A stretch of 64,000 nucleotides of DNA from Erysipelotrichaceae bacterium (GTDB lineage Bacteria > Bacillota_I > Bacilli_A > Erysipelotrichales > Erysipelotrichaceae): assembly GCA_017432885.1 (NCBI GenBank), contig JAFRIE010000024.1, positions 1 through 64,000 on the forward strand, read 5' to 3'. A program made the translations under genes and the position numbers. Below, in pieces: positions 1-6,638 of this stretch (position 1 is the first letter of the stretch; the number at the start of each line of letters is the position of its first letter). A model generated the notes under the pieces. The model was not told where the DNA came from and searched no databases. It saw nothing but the letters and a program-made list of their open reading frames with translations.

Positions 1-198
1 CGCCATCATCCGGATATCTTCTTCGTAATGATGATAGTGGTCGGAAGCGACGTCGCCGTTTTCCAGCTGATTCTCATGAAGATACTTGTCCCACATGGAT
101 TCCGCCTTGTCATCGACATTCCAGGCTCCCTCGCACTGATAAGAAGCAGTGGCAGAACCCCAGAGAAATTCTCTTTTCGTCTTCACGTTCTTTTCCAT
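1..198 (-). CDS. GH1 family 6-phospho-beta-glycosidase, N-terminal fragment
   Basis: The first 66 codons of a leftward gene that runs off the window edge. The start ATG is at 198-196 and is preceded by an AGGAA-type site. The translation has FLWGSATASYQCEGA at residues 11-25 and SDHYHHYEEDI around residues 52-62. Both are hallmarks of the GH1 barrel entrance: the first beta strand with its substrate-binding Gln, and the conserved 'D-x-Y-x-x-Y-x-x-D' segment. Family members hydrolyse phosphorylated disaccharides imported by a phosphotransferase system. A divergent PRD/EIIA activator next door fits that role. The catalytic glutamates lie outside the window, so the distinction between 6-phospho-glucosidase and 6-phospho-galactosidase is open. 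Confidence 0.9.
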   Translation of the reverse strand, partial: MEKNVKTKREFLWGSATASYQCEGAWNVDDKAESMWDKYLHENQLENGDVASDHYHHYEEDIRMMA

Positions 199-226
199 AT
201 TCCTATTCTAAACAAAATAACACATC

Positions 227-293
227 ATTTTAGTTTTCTTTTTTCACAGCACTGTGAAGATGCTGAACAGATCCGTCTTTTTTCGGGTAGAAT
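227..293. promoter_or_regulatory. Divergent control region with inverted-repeat operator
   Basis: The 113 bp between the GH1 gene and the regulator hold an inverted repeat TTCACAG-CA-CTGTGAA (243-258). Rightward promoter: TGAACA (264-269), 18 bp, TAGAAT (288-293). Leftward: a TAAAAT -10 (complement of 227-232) whose -35 position is poor and falls within the repeat. A poor -35 with an operator on top of it is what an activator-dependent promoter looks like. I infer that the adjacent LicR-like protein binds here; this is not shown. Confidence 0.5.
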
Positions 294-311
294 AAAGTTA
301 AAGAGAAGAAG

Positions 312-2222
312 ATGCTTACATTAAGTCAAAGACAATACGAGATCCTTTCGATGATCAACAATTCCGATTCCTACGTGATCTCCGATACGCTGACGGAACA
401 TTTTCATATTACCCGCCGGACGCTGATCAGTGACATCAAAAACATCAATTCCCAGGGCACGCTGATCCTCTCATCCAACCGCGGTTACCGGATCACCAAA
501 GAAAACCAGGATCTGCTCAATGAGGTCCTGATCTCTCATGACAAGGTCGAGCACAACAGCGATTCTCTTCTGAAATATCTGCTGACATCCAGAAAAGCCG
601 TTTCTCTGGATCAGCTCACGGATGAATTCTGCGTATCGTCGACAACGATGATCAAATATCTGGGTGCAGCCGGACGTCAGCTCTCCGAATATGGTCTGAG
701 CATACAGCGGAAGAAGAATCTGGTCACGATCACGGGAGACGAAAAAGGGAAAAGAAAACTGATGGAGAACCTGATCCGCAGGGAATCGCCCTACTTCTTT
801 TCTGATATTGAAAACTTCCGTTCCTATTTTCCGAATATCGATGTCGGGGGGATTGCCGGGCTCGTCCTGAACAAGATCGAGGAATACGGCTATTATGTGC
901 CGGAATTCTACGAGGTCAATTTCCTGATCAATGTTCTGGTCATCCTGTCCCGGAATCCTTTTACAATCGACTTAAGTGCTCCTACAAAGTCGGAATCGGT
1001 CACGAAATATCCGCAGCGGGTCATTGCCCACGAGATCGTCAACACGATTGCGGTCAAATACCACATGCATTACATCAACCTGCTGGAAACCATCAGAGAA
1101 CTGGAACAGGCACTCTACGGTTTTATCCATCCGAAAGGCAATGAGAATGCCGTTCCGACCGTCCACGACCTTTCCGATTCCTTCATCCGAACCATCCGCA
1201 AGATCCTGGAAGAAGTGTTCGCCTACTACTATCTCAATACGATCAACTACGAGACCTTCCTGAACGTCTTCTGTCTGCATGTTTCCGAACTGATCAAACG
1301 CTGCAGCAACTCGATGAATTTCGCCCCGGACAACGTTTCTTTACGCACCAGGAGTCCTTACATCTACGAGATCGCCGTCAGTATCTCCAACCGCATCGCT
1401 TCTACGTTCCAGATCAGGATCCCGGAAAGCGAGATCAATCTGATTGCCGTTCATATCGGCTATTCCGTGGAACAGGCCATAGCTAAAGCCAGCGTCTGTC
1501 CGATCGTCATTCTGACGGAAAACTACCAGGAAGAAGGCAAGTATATCGCTCAGACTCTTACAAGAAAACTTCCTTCCCAGGTACAGATACTCGGTTTCTA
1601 TCATTCCCTGGAAGACATTCCGTACAGGATGCTGAAAGAGTGTCTCATCATCTCGACGCTGCAGCCGGAAGAAACGCCGGCAAACATCTATGTCATCTCT
1701 CCGTTTTTCTCGGAAAACGATTTCTCTTATGTTTCCTCGGGAATTATGGAATACATCCGGAAAAAGACCAATGACGAAGTCCATTCCCTGATCAGCAGCT
1801 ACTTAAACGATCGTACTTTCTTTCTTCTCGACCGGGAGATGTCAAAAGAAGAAACGATCCGTTATCTCTGTGACAAGGCTCTGGAAAACGGCGATGTCAA
1901 CGAAGGATTCTATGAACAGGTCATGGAAAGAGAAAGACTTTCCGCAACCGCCTTCTTCAACCGTTTCGCCATTCCGCATTCCAATATCCAGAACGCCAAC
2001 GAAACCAGGCTCTATGTCATGATCAATAAGCAGGATGTTCTCTGGAACGAAGACAACAGCATCAAAGTCGTGATCCTGATCCTGATCAAAAGACAGGCAA
2101 GTGACGACTTCCGTAAGCTTTATACCGGCATCACGGAAACGCTCTACCATAACTCCAATGCTTTCAGCTACATCAACAGGATCCGTTCGCTGGATGACTT
2201 TATAAAATTATTCTTTGAATAG
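312..2222 (+). CDS. LicR/ManR-type PTS-regulated transcriptional activator
   Basis: A 636-aa multidomain regulator. An N-terminal winged HTH (about 1-65) is followed by a second HTH-like segment (about 85-140) and two PTS regulation domains: PRD1 about 180-285 and PRD2 about 290-392, with conserved histidines near H323 and H381. An EIIB-like segment (about 395-480) and a mannitol/fructose-type EIIA domain with IPHS (H556) complete it. Family members are activators whose activity is set by phosphorylation from HPr and the cognate EII. The EIIB segment has no cysteine at the expected phosphorylation loop (it reads LTENYQEE), so that site is probably silent. It is divergent from the GH1 gene, its likely target. 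Confidence 0.88.
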   Translation: MLTLSQRQYEILSMINNSDSYVISDTLTEHFHITRRTLISDIKNINSQGTLILSSNRGYRITKENQDLLNEVLISHDKVEHNSDSLLKYLLTSRKAVSLDQLTDEFCVSSTTMIKYLGAAGRQLSEYGLSIQRKKNLVTITGDEKGKRKLMENLIRRESPYFFSDIENFRSYFPNIDVGGIAGLVLNKIEEYGYYVPEFYEVNFLINVLVILSRNPFTIDLSAPTKSESVTKYPQRVIAHEIVNTIAVKYHMHYINLLETIRELEQALYGFIHPKGNENAVPTVHDLSDSFIRTIRKILEEVFAYYYLNTINYETFLNVFCLHVSELIKRCSNSMNFAPDNVSLRTRSPYIYEIAVSISNRIASTFQIRIPESEINLIAVHIGYSVEQAIAKASVCPIVILTENYQEEGKYIAQTLTRKLPSQVQILGFYHSLEDIPYRMLKECLIISTLQPEETPANIYVISPFFSENDFSYVSSGIMEYIRKKTNDEVHSLISSYLNDRTFFLLDREMSKEETIRYLCDKALENGDVNEGFYEQVMERERLSATAFFNRFAIPHSNIQNANETRLYVMINKQDVLWNEDNSIKVVILILIKRQASDDFRKLYTGITETLYHNSNAFSYINRIRSLDDFIKLFFE

Positions 2223-2231
2223 GAGGAAGAT

Positions 2232-2453
2232 ATGACAATAAAAATCGGCTCTACCAGGATCGATGATCTAATCAAAGCCCTTGACGGCAGAACTCTAGAC
2301 GGCATTACTTTCCGATATACCGGACAGAAGATGGGCATCAATGCCAAGTTCGAACACGACGGTTCGGACTTCGAAACAGCAAAAAAAGCCGTGAAGGCTT
2401 TTACAAAATCGACAGAAGAGTTCGCTGCGCTGTTTATCAGCATTCAGCCATAG
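2232..2453 (+). CDS. Small hypothetical protein downstream of PRD regulator
   Basis: A 73-aa protein I do not recognise. It follows the regulator by 9 bp, and its ribosome site AGGAGG overlaps the regulator's stop codon, so the two are very likely co-transcribed and perhaps translationally coupled. It is soluble, without signal peptide or membrane helix. The alternation of beta-like (GITFRYTGQKMGINAKF) and helical (ETAKKAVKAFTK) stretches suggests a compact alpha/beta fold. It is about the size of HPr but lacks HPr's His-15 and Ser-46 motifs. Its stop is only 3 bp from the stop of the convergent AbrB-like gene. Confidence 0.6.
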   Translation: MTIKIGSTRIDDLIKALDGRTLDGITFRYTGQKMGINAKFEHDGSDFETAKKAVKAFTKSTEEFAALFISIQP

Positions 2454-2456
2454 ACA

Positions 2457-2654
2457 TCAGATCCGCTCTCTTCCTTTTGAAACAAGATCTCTGATCTGTT
2501 TCATCTTTCCGCTTCTTACCAGGATCAGTTCCTGTTTTTCGTTGACATAGAGGTCCAGCCGGTCTCCGGCTTTGAGCTGCAGAGATCTTCTGATTTTTGC
2601 CGGGATGGTGATCTGTCCCTTTTCTTTCAGCTCTACGCTACCCAGTTTTTCCAT
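2457..2654 (-). CDS. AbrB/SpoVT-AbrB (MazE-like) DNA-binding protein
   Basis: A 65-aa swapped-hairpin DNA-binding protein. The pattern LKEKGQITIPAKIRRSLQLK followed by GDRLDLYVNEKQELIL is the typical AbrB/MazE beta-barrel core. A longer reading frame opens at 2684, but the ATG at 2654 has AAAGGAAAG about 9 nt upstream and starts directly at the domain, so I prefer it. It is the last gene of the YdbC-HAD-AbrB leftward unit, 20 bp after the HAD stop. No toxin gene is adjacent, so a transcription regulator is more likely than an antitoxin. Confidence 0.8.
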   Translation of the reverse strand: MEKLGSVELKEKGQITIPAKIRRSLQLKAGDRLDLYVNEKQELILVRSGKMKQIRDLVSKGRERI

Positions 2655-2674
2655 GAATATGACTTTCCTTTCAT

Positions 2675-3430
2675 TTATCCGCATATTCTTTTCATCAGTC
2701 GTTGCAGATCCATTCCTTCCTGATCGTAATCGGCCCGGATACCTACGGAACCCTTTGAAGAAAGGGCGGAACGGATGTAGTAGGAATCGATCCCGGCTCT
2801 CCTGGCTCCTAATACGTCGCTGTATAAATCATTGCCTATCATCAGACAGTCTTCCGGTGAAAGACAGTTTCTTTTTAAGAGGATCGTAAAAATAATAGGA
2901 TCGGGTTTTTTATATCCGAAGTCGGACGAGATCAGGATATCGTCAAACAGATCAGTAAACCCCAGTTCTTTCAGTTCATCCATGGTAAAGAGACTTTGCG
3001 CATTGCTTAGAAGAAAGACCTTCTTTCCCTGCTCATGGAGTTTCTGCAGCAGCTCCCGGGCATGGGCGTAGGCTCTAAGATGTGTCCTGGACGCTTCCCG
3101 GAAAGATCCGGCGATCCTGCGGATCTTTTCCTCGTTTGCCGATACGTCTTTCTTTTTCAGCAGTTCGATGAACACTTCACCCAGGTCGATCTCGATCTCG
3201 TGTCCTTCTTTGTGTTTCTCTTTTTCTAGCCTTGCGATCTCGTCAAAATAGAGAGTTCTCAGTTCTTTGGCTTCATAAACGGCTCTGTACGACCGAAAGA
3301 CTTCGACCTGTTTCTTCCAGAATGACAGCTTCCTCTCATCGGTATGGATGTCCGCCAGCGTTCCGTACAAATCAAAAAGATAGGCTTTATAGGATCTTAC
3401 TTGCGTGTTTCCGTCTGTCAAAACATCCAT
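2675..3430 (-). CDS. HAD superfamily hydrolase (YjjG/phosphoglycolate phosphatase-like)
   Basis: A 251-aa haloacid-dehalogenase-fold phosphatase. Motif I is FDLYGTL with nucleophile D20; the second acidic residue is replaced by Tyr22, a common variant in the YjjG branch. Motif II is FLLSNA, motif III is the lysine in GYKKPDP, and motif IV is IGNDLYSDVLGARRAG. The helical cap lies between motifs I and II (about residues 35-120). Substrate is unknown; relatives act on nucleoside monophosphates or sugar phosphates. It sits 26 bp downstream of the YdbC-like gene in the same direction. Confidence 0.85.
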   Translation of the reverse strand: MDVLTDGNTQVRSYKAYLFDLYGTLADIHTDERKLSFWKKQVEVFRSYRAVYEAKELRTLYFDEIARLEKEKHKEGHEIEIDLGEVFIELLKKKDVSANEEKIRRIAGSFREASRTHLRAYAHARELLQKLHEQGKKVFLLSNAQSLFTMDELKELGFTDLFDDILISSDFGYKKPDPIIFTILLKRNCLSPEDCLMIGNDLYSDVLGARRAGIDSYYIRSALSSKGSVGIRADYDQEGMDLQRLMKRICG

Positions 3431-3456
3431 CCTCTGCCGTATCTTTATGATCTTCC

Positions 3457-3687
3457 TTATCCTAGCTGTTCGAAATCAAATTCCTTCAGTGCCTCATAGA
3501 GTGTCAGGGCTTCTTCCTTGTTCAGGGTAATGCCCTTCTGCATCTTGTCTTCCGCTCTGTTCCACTTACGGATGTCCAGTTTCGGCTTCCCTGTTCCATA
3601 GGTAATGACATTGGCCTCACAGGTGTAATCTCCCTTCTCACTGAGCAGAGCTACTTTTTCATTGATTTCATATTTGAATTCAGGCAT
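3457..3687 (-). CDS. YdbC/PC4-family single-stranded nucleic acid-binding protein
   Basis: A 76-aa protein with the bacterial YdbC form of the PC4 fold: a curved beta sheet (EINEKVALLSEKGDYTCEAN), the signature LDIRKWN, then GITLNKEEALTLYEAL, the C-terminal helix. Family members bind single-stranded DNA and are proposed to act in transcription or DNA handling. An AGAGGAA site precedes the ATG at 3687. It opens the leftward YdbC-HAD-AbrB unit and is divergent from bcp. Confidence 0.8.
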   Translation of the reverse strand: MPEFKYEINEKVALLSEKGDYTCEANVITYGTGKPKLDIRKWNRAEDKMQKGITLNKEEALTLYEALKEFDFEQLG

Positions 3688-3718
3688 TTTTCGTTCCTCT
3701 TCTTTCTCATACTCTTCT

Positions 3719-3724
3719 ATTATA
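3719..3724 (-). promoter_or_regulatory. Putative -10 for the YdbC-HAD-AbrB unit
   Basis: On the minus strand TATAAT lies about 30 nt before the YdbC start, in a very AT-rich tract containing a direct repeat of AAAGAAATTAT. No good -35 hexamer is visible at 16-18 bp. Confidence 0.4.
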
Positions 3725-3770
3725 TATAATTTCTTTTAAATAATTTCTTTTATAAATGAATTAAAAGATT

Positions 3771-3797
3771 TTTACCGGAAAAAGCGGATGTTATACT
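3771..3797 (+). promoter_or_regulatory. Putative extended -10 promoter of bcp
   Basis: TTTACC (3771-3776) is followed after 15 bp by TATACT (3792-3797), which carries an upstream TG making an extended -10 (TGTTATACT). This would compensate for the short spacing. It lies 30 bp before the bcp ATG, which has AAGGAG upstream. Confidence 0.5.
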
Positions 3798-3827
3798 GGA
3801 AGCAGATAGAAAGAAGGAGAAGAAAGA

Positions 3828-4286
3828 ATGCTGGAAATCGGAACAAAAGCCCCGGACTTCAGACTTCCGGATCAGAATGGAAAGATACATACGCTTGCGG
3901 AATACAAGGGAAAGAAAGTCATACTGTACTTCTATCCGAAAGACATGACTTCAGGCTGTACGAAACAGGCCTGCGGATTTGCGCAGCTCTATCCTCAGTT
4001 TAGAGAGAAAGGTGCTGTTATTCTCGGTCTCAGCAAGGACTCCGTTTCTTCCCATAAGAAATTTGAGGAGAAATACGGTCTTCCGTTTCCTTTGTTGTCG
4101 GATACGAAAACGGAAACGATACAGGCTTACGATGTCTGGAAAGAAAAAACCCTCTACGGCAAGAAATATATGGGCGTAGCCCGGACGACCTATCTGATCG
4201 ATGAAGATGGAAGGATCGCCAAGGCTTTCGGAAATGTCAAGGCGGCAGAAAATCCTGAAGAAATGTTCCGGGAGATCCAGGGATGA
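3828..4286 (+). CDS. bcp: Thiol peroxidase Bcp (peroxiredoxin Q)
   Basis: A 152-aa peroxiredoxin of the AhpC/TSA-Bcp class that reduces hydroperoxides. The active-site segment YPKDMTSGCTKQACGF gives peroxidatic Cys44 and, five residues on, Cys49, the resolving cysteine of the atypical two-cysteine Bcp type. The later YLIDEDGRI strand is the usual thioredoxin-fold ending. Length is normal. Its stop overlaps the start of the rhodanese lipoprotein by 4 bp (ATGA), so the pair is translationally coupled, suggesting a joint sulfur/redox job. Confidence 0.93.
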   Translation: MLEIGTKAPDFRLPDQNGKIHTLAEYKGKKVILYFYPKDMTSGCTKQACGFAQLYPQFREKGAVILGLSKDSVSSHKKFEEKYGLPFPLLSDTKTETIQAYDVWKEKTLYGKKYMGVARTTYLIDEDGRIAKAFGNVKAAENPEEMFREIQG

Positions 4287-4666
4287 AAAAACTGTCTGCC
4301 ATGATGGTACTGCTGATGTGTCTGAGCGGATGTGTTAGCGATGAGCACGAAGCAGCCTACACGCAGATCACGCAGGAAGAAGTGAAACGGATCATGGAAG
4401 AGGAAAGTGGCTATCTGATCATCGATGTACGGACAGAAGAAGAGTTTCAGGAAGGGCATCTTCCCGGTGCAGTAAACATTCCCAACGAGACGATCGGCGA
4501 CAGCAGGCCTTCCATTCTCACAGACACAAAGCAGAAACTGCTGATCTACTGCCGAAGCGGCAACCGCAGCAGGCAGGCTGCACAGAAGCTGGCTGACATG
4601 GGTTACAGAAACGTCTACGAATTCGGCGGTATCAGCACCTGGGACGGAGAAATCTCAACAGAATAA
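4283..4666 (+). CDS. Rhodanese-domain lipoprotein
   Basis: A 127-aa exported single-domain rhodanese. The N-terminus MKKLSAMMVLLMCLSGC is a lipoprotein signal with lipobox LSGC and lipidated Cys17. The rhodanese part has IIDVRTEEEFQEGHLPGAVNIP and the catalytic loop YCRSGNRS with persulfide-forming Cys90. Family members transfer sulfane sulfur; anchored outside the membrane it might repair or carry oxidised sulfur. It is coupled to bcp and ends in the shared terminator. Confidence 0.9.
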   Translation: MKKLSAMMVLLMCLSGCVSDEHEAAYTQITQEEVKRIMEEESGYLIIDVRTEEEFQEGHLPGAVNIPNETIGDSRPSILTDTKQKLLIYCRSGNRSRQAAQKLADMGYRNVYEFGGISTWDGEISTE

Positions 4667-4690
4667 AAGATCATCAATTGATGATCTTTT
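4665..4690. terminator. Bidirectional terminator between convergent genes
   Basis: A perfect 26-bp palindrome with arms AAAAGATCATCAA and TTGATGATCTTTT. It has T-runs on both strands and serves the rhodanese gene rightward and the RyR-domain gene leftward. It begins inside the stop codon of the former and ends directly at the stop of the latter. Confidence 0.8.
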
Positions 4691-6517
4691 TTATTTCAGA
4701 ATATAAGTGAGCTTTCTGATGATATCCCGATCGGCAGCCAGATAATGGATGCGGTAATCCGTTCCATACTCTTCCAGCAGGCGGTTGACCATCTCTTCGA
4801 CAGCCGGCAGTTCTTCGTTCTCCACCAGAGCCGGATGCAGCTTCAGTTCCGGATCGTTTGCCCTGCGACCCTCGTACTTCCGGATGATCCCCGCTGTCTG
4901 TTTCTCATCCGCCTTACGCCAGCCGTGGGTACGTTCATAGGCGTTCCAGCGTTCATGTTCCGCATCGGCCATCCGTTTCATGTTTTCCTCTTTACTCAGC
5001 CATTCATCAATGAATTCCTTCTCTGAGCGGGTATCATCTTTCTTGAACTGAAGAATATACTTCTGTTTATAAGTCATGGCCAGAGCCTGGGCAAAAGACG
5101 ACTCCTGATTCTGATACTGGTAGAATCCGCTGTCTTTCAGGATCTTTTCCTTTTCTTTTGGATCAACTTCTGTCGACAGCATATATGAGAGATGAACACG
5201 TTCTGCCGCTTCTTCCAGTTTCGGATTTACCAGTTTATCGTAACGGATGGTCTTTTTCGGATCGCCGAAGAGAATGATGTCGTTTTCCCGGATCATTTTA
5301 TGGAAGTCCGGATCGTTGATACGGCACATGATCCTTGGACAGGACAGATCTTCGTTTCTGCCGCTTAACGTACGTCTGACTTTCATCGCGGTATCATAGG
5401 ACTGTTTATCGTCTTCATACAGTACGAAGACCAGATCCGGATCTTCCAGAAGTTCTGCCTCTTTCCCGTAGTTACAGGTAAATACCTTTACCGGATACGG
5501 GACGATCTCCGGATTTTCCTCTTTCAAAGATTCATACAGCCGGTCGCTTTTCGGGCCGATCAGAGAAATGGAATAGGATCCCTCCGGCTTGATCAGCAGC
5601 CAGATCAGATCCGTCAGGAAAGGTTTTGCTGCTTCATTGTCGGCAATCAGGGCGACATTACATTCCTGTTTCACTGCCAGAATATCGCTACAGAAGGACA
5701 GCGCATCGATCGCCATGGCGGCATTCTCGTCAACATGTCTAAGATAGATCCTATTGGAATACTGCCGGTCCAGATTCAGGATCAGTTCTCTCTGGTTCTG
5801 GGAAGCGAAGATCCTGACGATCACATTACCCGCTTCATAGGCATCCTGTTTCAGCAGTTCCTCACAGAGTTTCGCTGCCGCCTTGATCCGGTCGGTCTCC
5901 TCGCCGTCGATCTCAAAGAATTCATATTTTCTGTTTCGAAACAGTTTTATCCGGTAGTCTTCTCCATCCAGCAGAAGCGCCCTAAGGCTTCTGGCACTGC
6001 TTGCCAGCGTCGGGTCACAGCCTTTGCTGCTGCAGAAGACGACCGTAGCGTCTTTATCCTTCTCCATGACACTTTCAGCAATCAGCAATGATTTCTCGTT
6101 CAGACCGGAGAACACATAGAAGTGTTTCCCCGTCAGCAGAGATAAAGCATTTCTGAATTTGGCAAAAAAGGACACCAGAAACATCGAACCGGCAATCGGT
6201 CCGAAGATGTACAGGGCGTAGAGAAAGAAACGAAAGACCCGGAAAGAAAGCCGGTCTAGTTCCATGTCATAGGGAATATCGCCGTTCACACCCATGGCAA
6301 CACCGGAAAGACCGGAACGGATGCTTTCAATAATGGCGATCGGCAGATCGCTGTATTGCAGATTGTATGGAAAAGTCAGGATGCCGATGGCCAAGGAAAT
6401 GGCACCGGTCAAAGTCAGAGTCATAGCCTGAAAATCATTTCTTTTTCCGATCGCCCTGATGACCCCTATCAGGATCACGATCAGCGCTGCGGCCATATAT
6501 ATTGTCATGTGTTTCAT
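4691..6517 (-). CDS. Membrane protein with Rossmann-like domains and C-terminal RyR domain
   Basis: A 608-aa protein. The reading frame opens at 6559, but the ATG at 6517 has CAGGGAGA upstream and begins the first membrane helix. Three hydrophobic segments are predicted (about 6-22, 32-49, 95-119). They precede a cytosolic part starting GKHFYVFSGLNEKS (about 131), a Rossmann/TrkA-N-like nucleotide-binding strand-loop-helix. A second such unit starts near NVALIADNEAA. The C-terminus (about 510-585) has MADAEHERWNAYERTHGW, a ryanodine-receptor (RyR) domain signature. RyR and TrkA-like domains have been linked in the literature to nucleotide-sensing conflict systems. It is divergent from a TIR protein gene, 121 bp apart. 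I infer a membrane sensor or channel; the ligand is unknown. Confidence 0.65.
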   Translation of the reverse strand: MKHMTIYMAAALIVILIGVIRAIGKRNDFQAMTLTLTGAISLAIGILTFPYNLQYSDLPIAIIESIRSGLSGVAMGVNGDIPYDMELDRLSFRVFRFFLYALYIFGPIAGSMFLVSFFAKFRNALSLLTGKHFYVFSGLNEKSLLIAESVMEKDKDATVVFCSSKGCDPTLASSARSLRALLLDGEDYRIKLFRNRKYEFFEIDGEETDRIKAAAKLCEELLKQDAYEAGNVIVRIFASQNQRELILNLDRQYSNRIYLRHVDENAAMAIDALSFCSDILAVKQECNVALIADNEAAKPFLTDLIWLLIKPEGSYSISLIGPKSDRLYESLKEENPEIVPYPVKVFTCNYGKEAELLEDPDLVFVLYEDDKQSYDTAMKVRRTLSGRNEDLSCPRIMCRINDPDFHKMIRENDIILFGDPKKTIRYDKLVNPKLEEAAERVHLSYMLSTEVDPKEKEKILKDSGFYQYQNQESSFAQALAMTYKQKYILQFKKDDTRSEKEFIDEWLSKEENMKRMADAEHERWNAYERTHGWRKADEKQTAGIIRKYEGRRANDPELKLHPALVENEELPAVEEMVNRLLEEYGTDYRIHYLAADRDIIRKLTYILK

Positions 6518-6577
6518 TTCTGTTTCTCCCTGTTGCTTATTATTTATTATACATCGCAAAAAGGGGTCTCCTTACTT

Positions 6578-6583
6578 TATAAT
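6578..6583 (+). promoter_or_regulatory. Candidate -10 of the TIR gene
   Basis: TATAAT occurs 55 bp before the TIR start in the 121-bp divergent region. No convincing -35 box precedes it. Another TATAAT on the minus strand (complement of about 6546-6551) could serve the RyR gene, also without a clear -35. Confidence 0.35.
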
Positions 6584-6638
6584 TATCTTATAGAAGAATC
6601 CGGCTTGATCATCATTCAGGAAACATAAGAGGTATGCT

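Noticed and set aside
2457-2654. MazE-type antitoxin
   Set aside because: No adjacent toxin gene; it is more simply an AbrB-like regulator.
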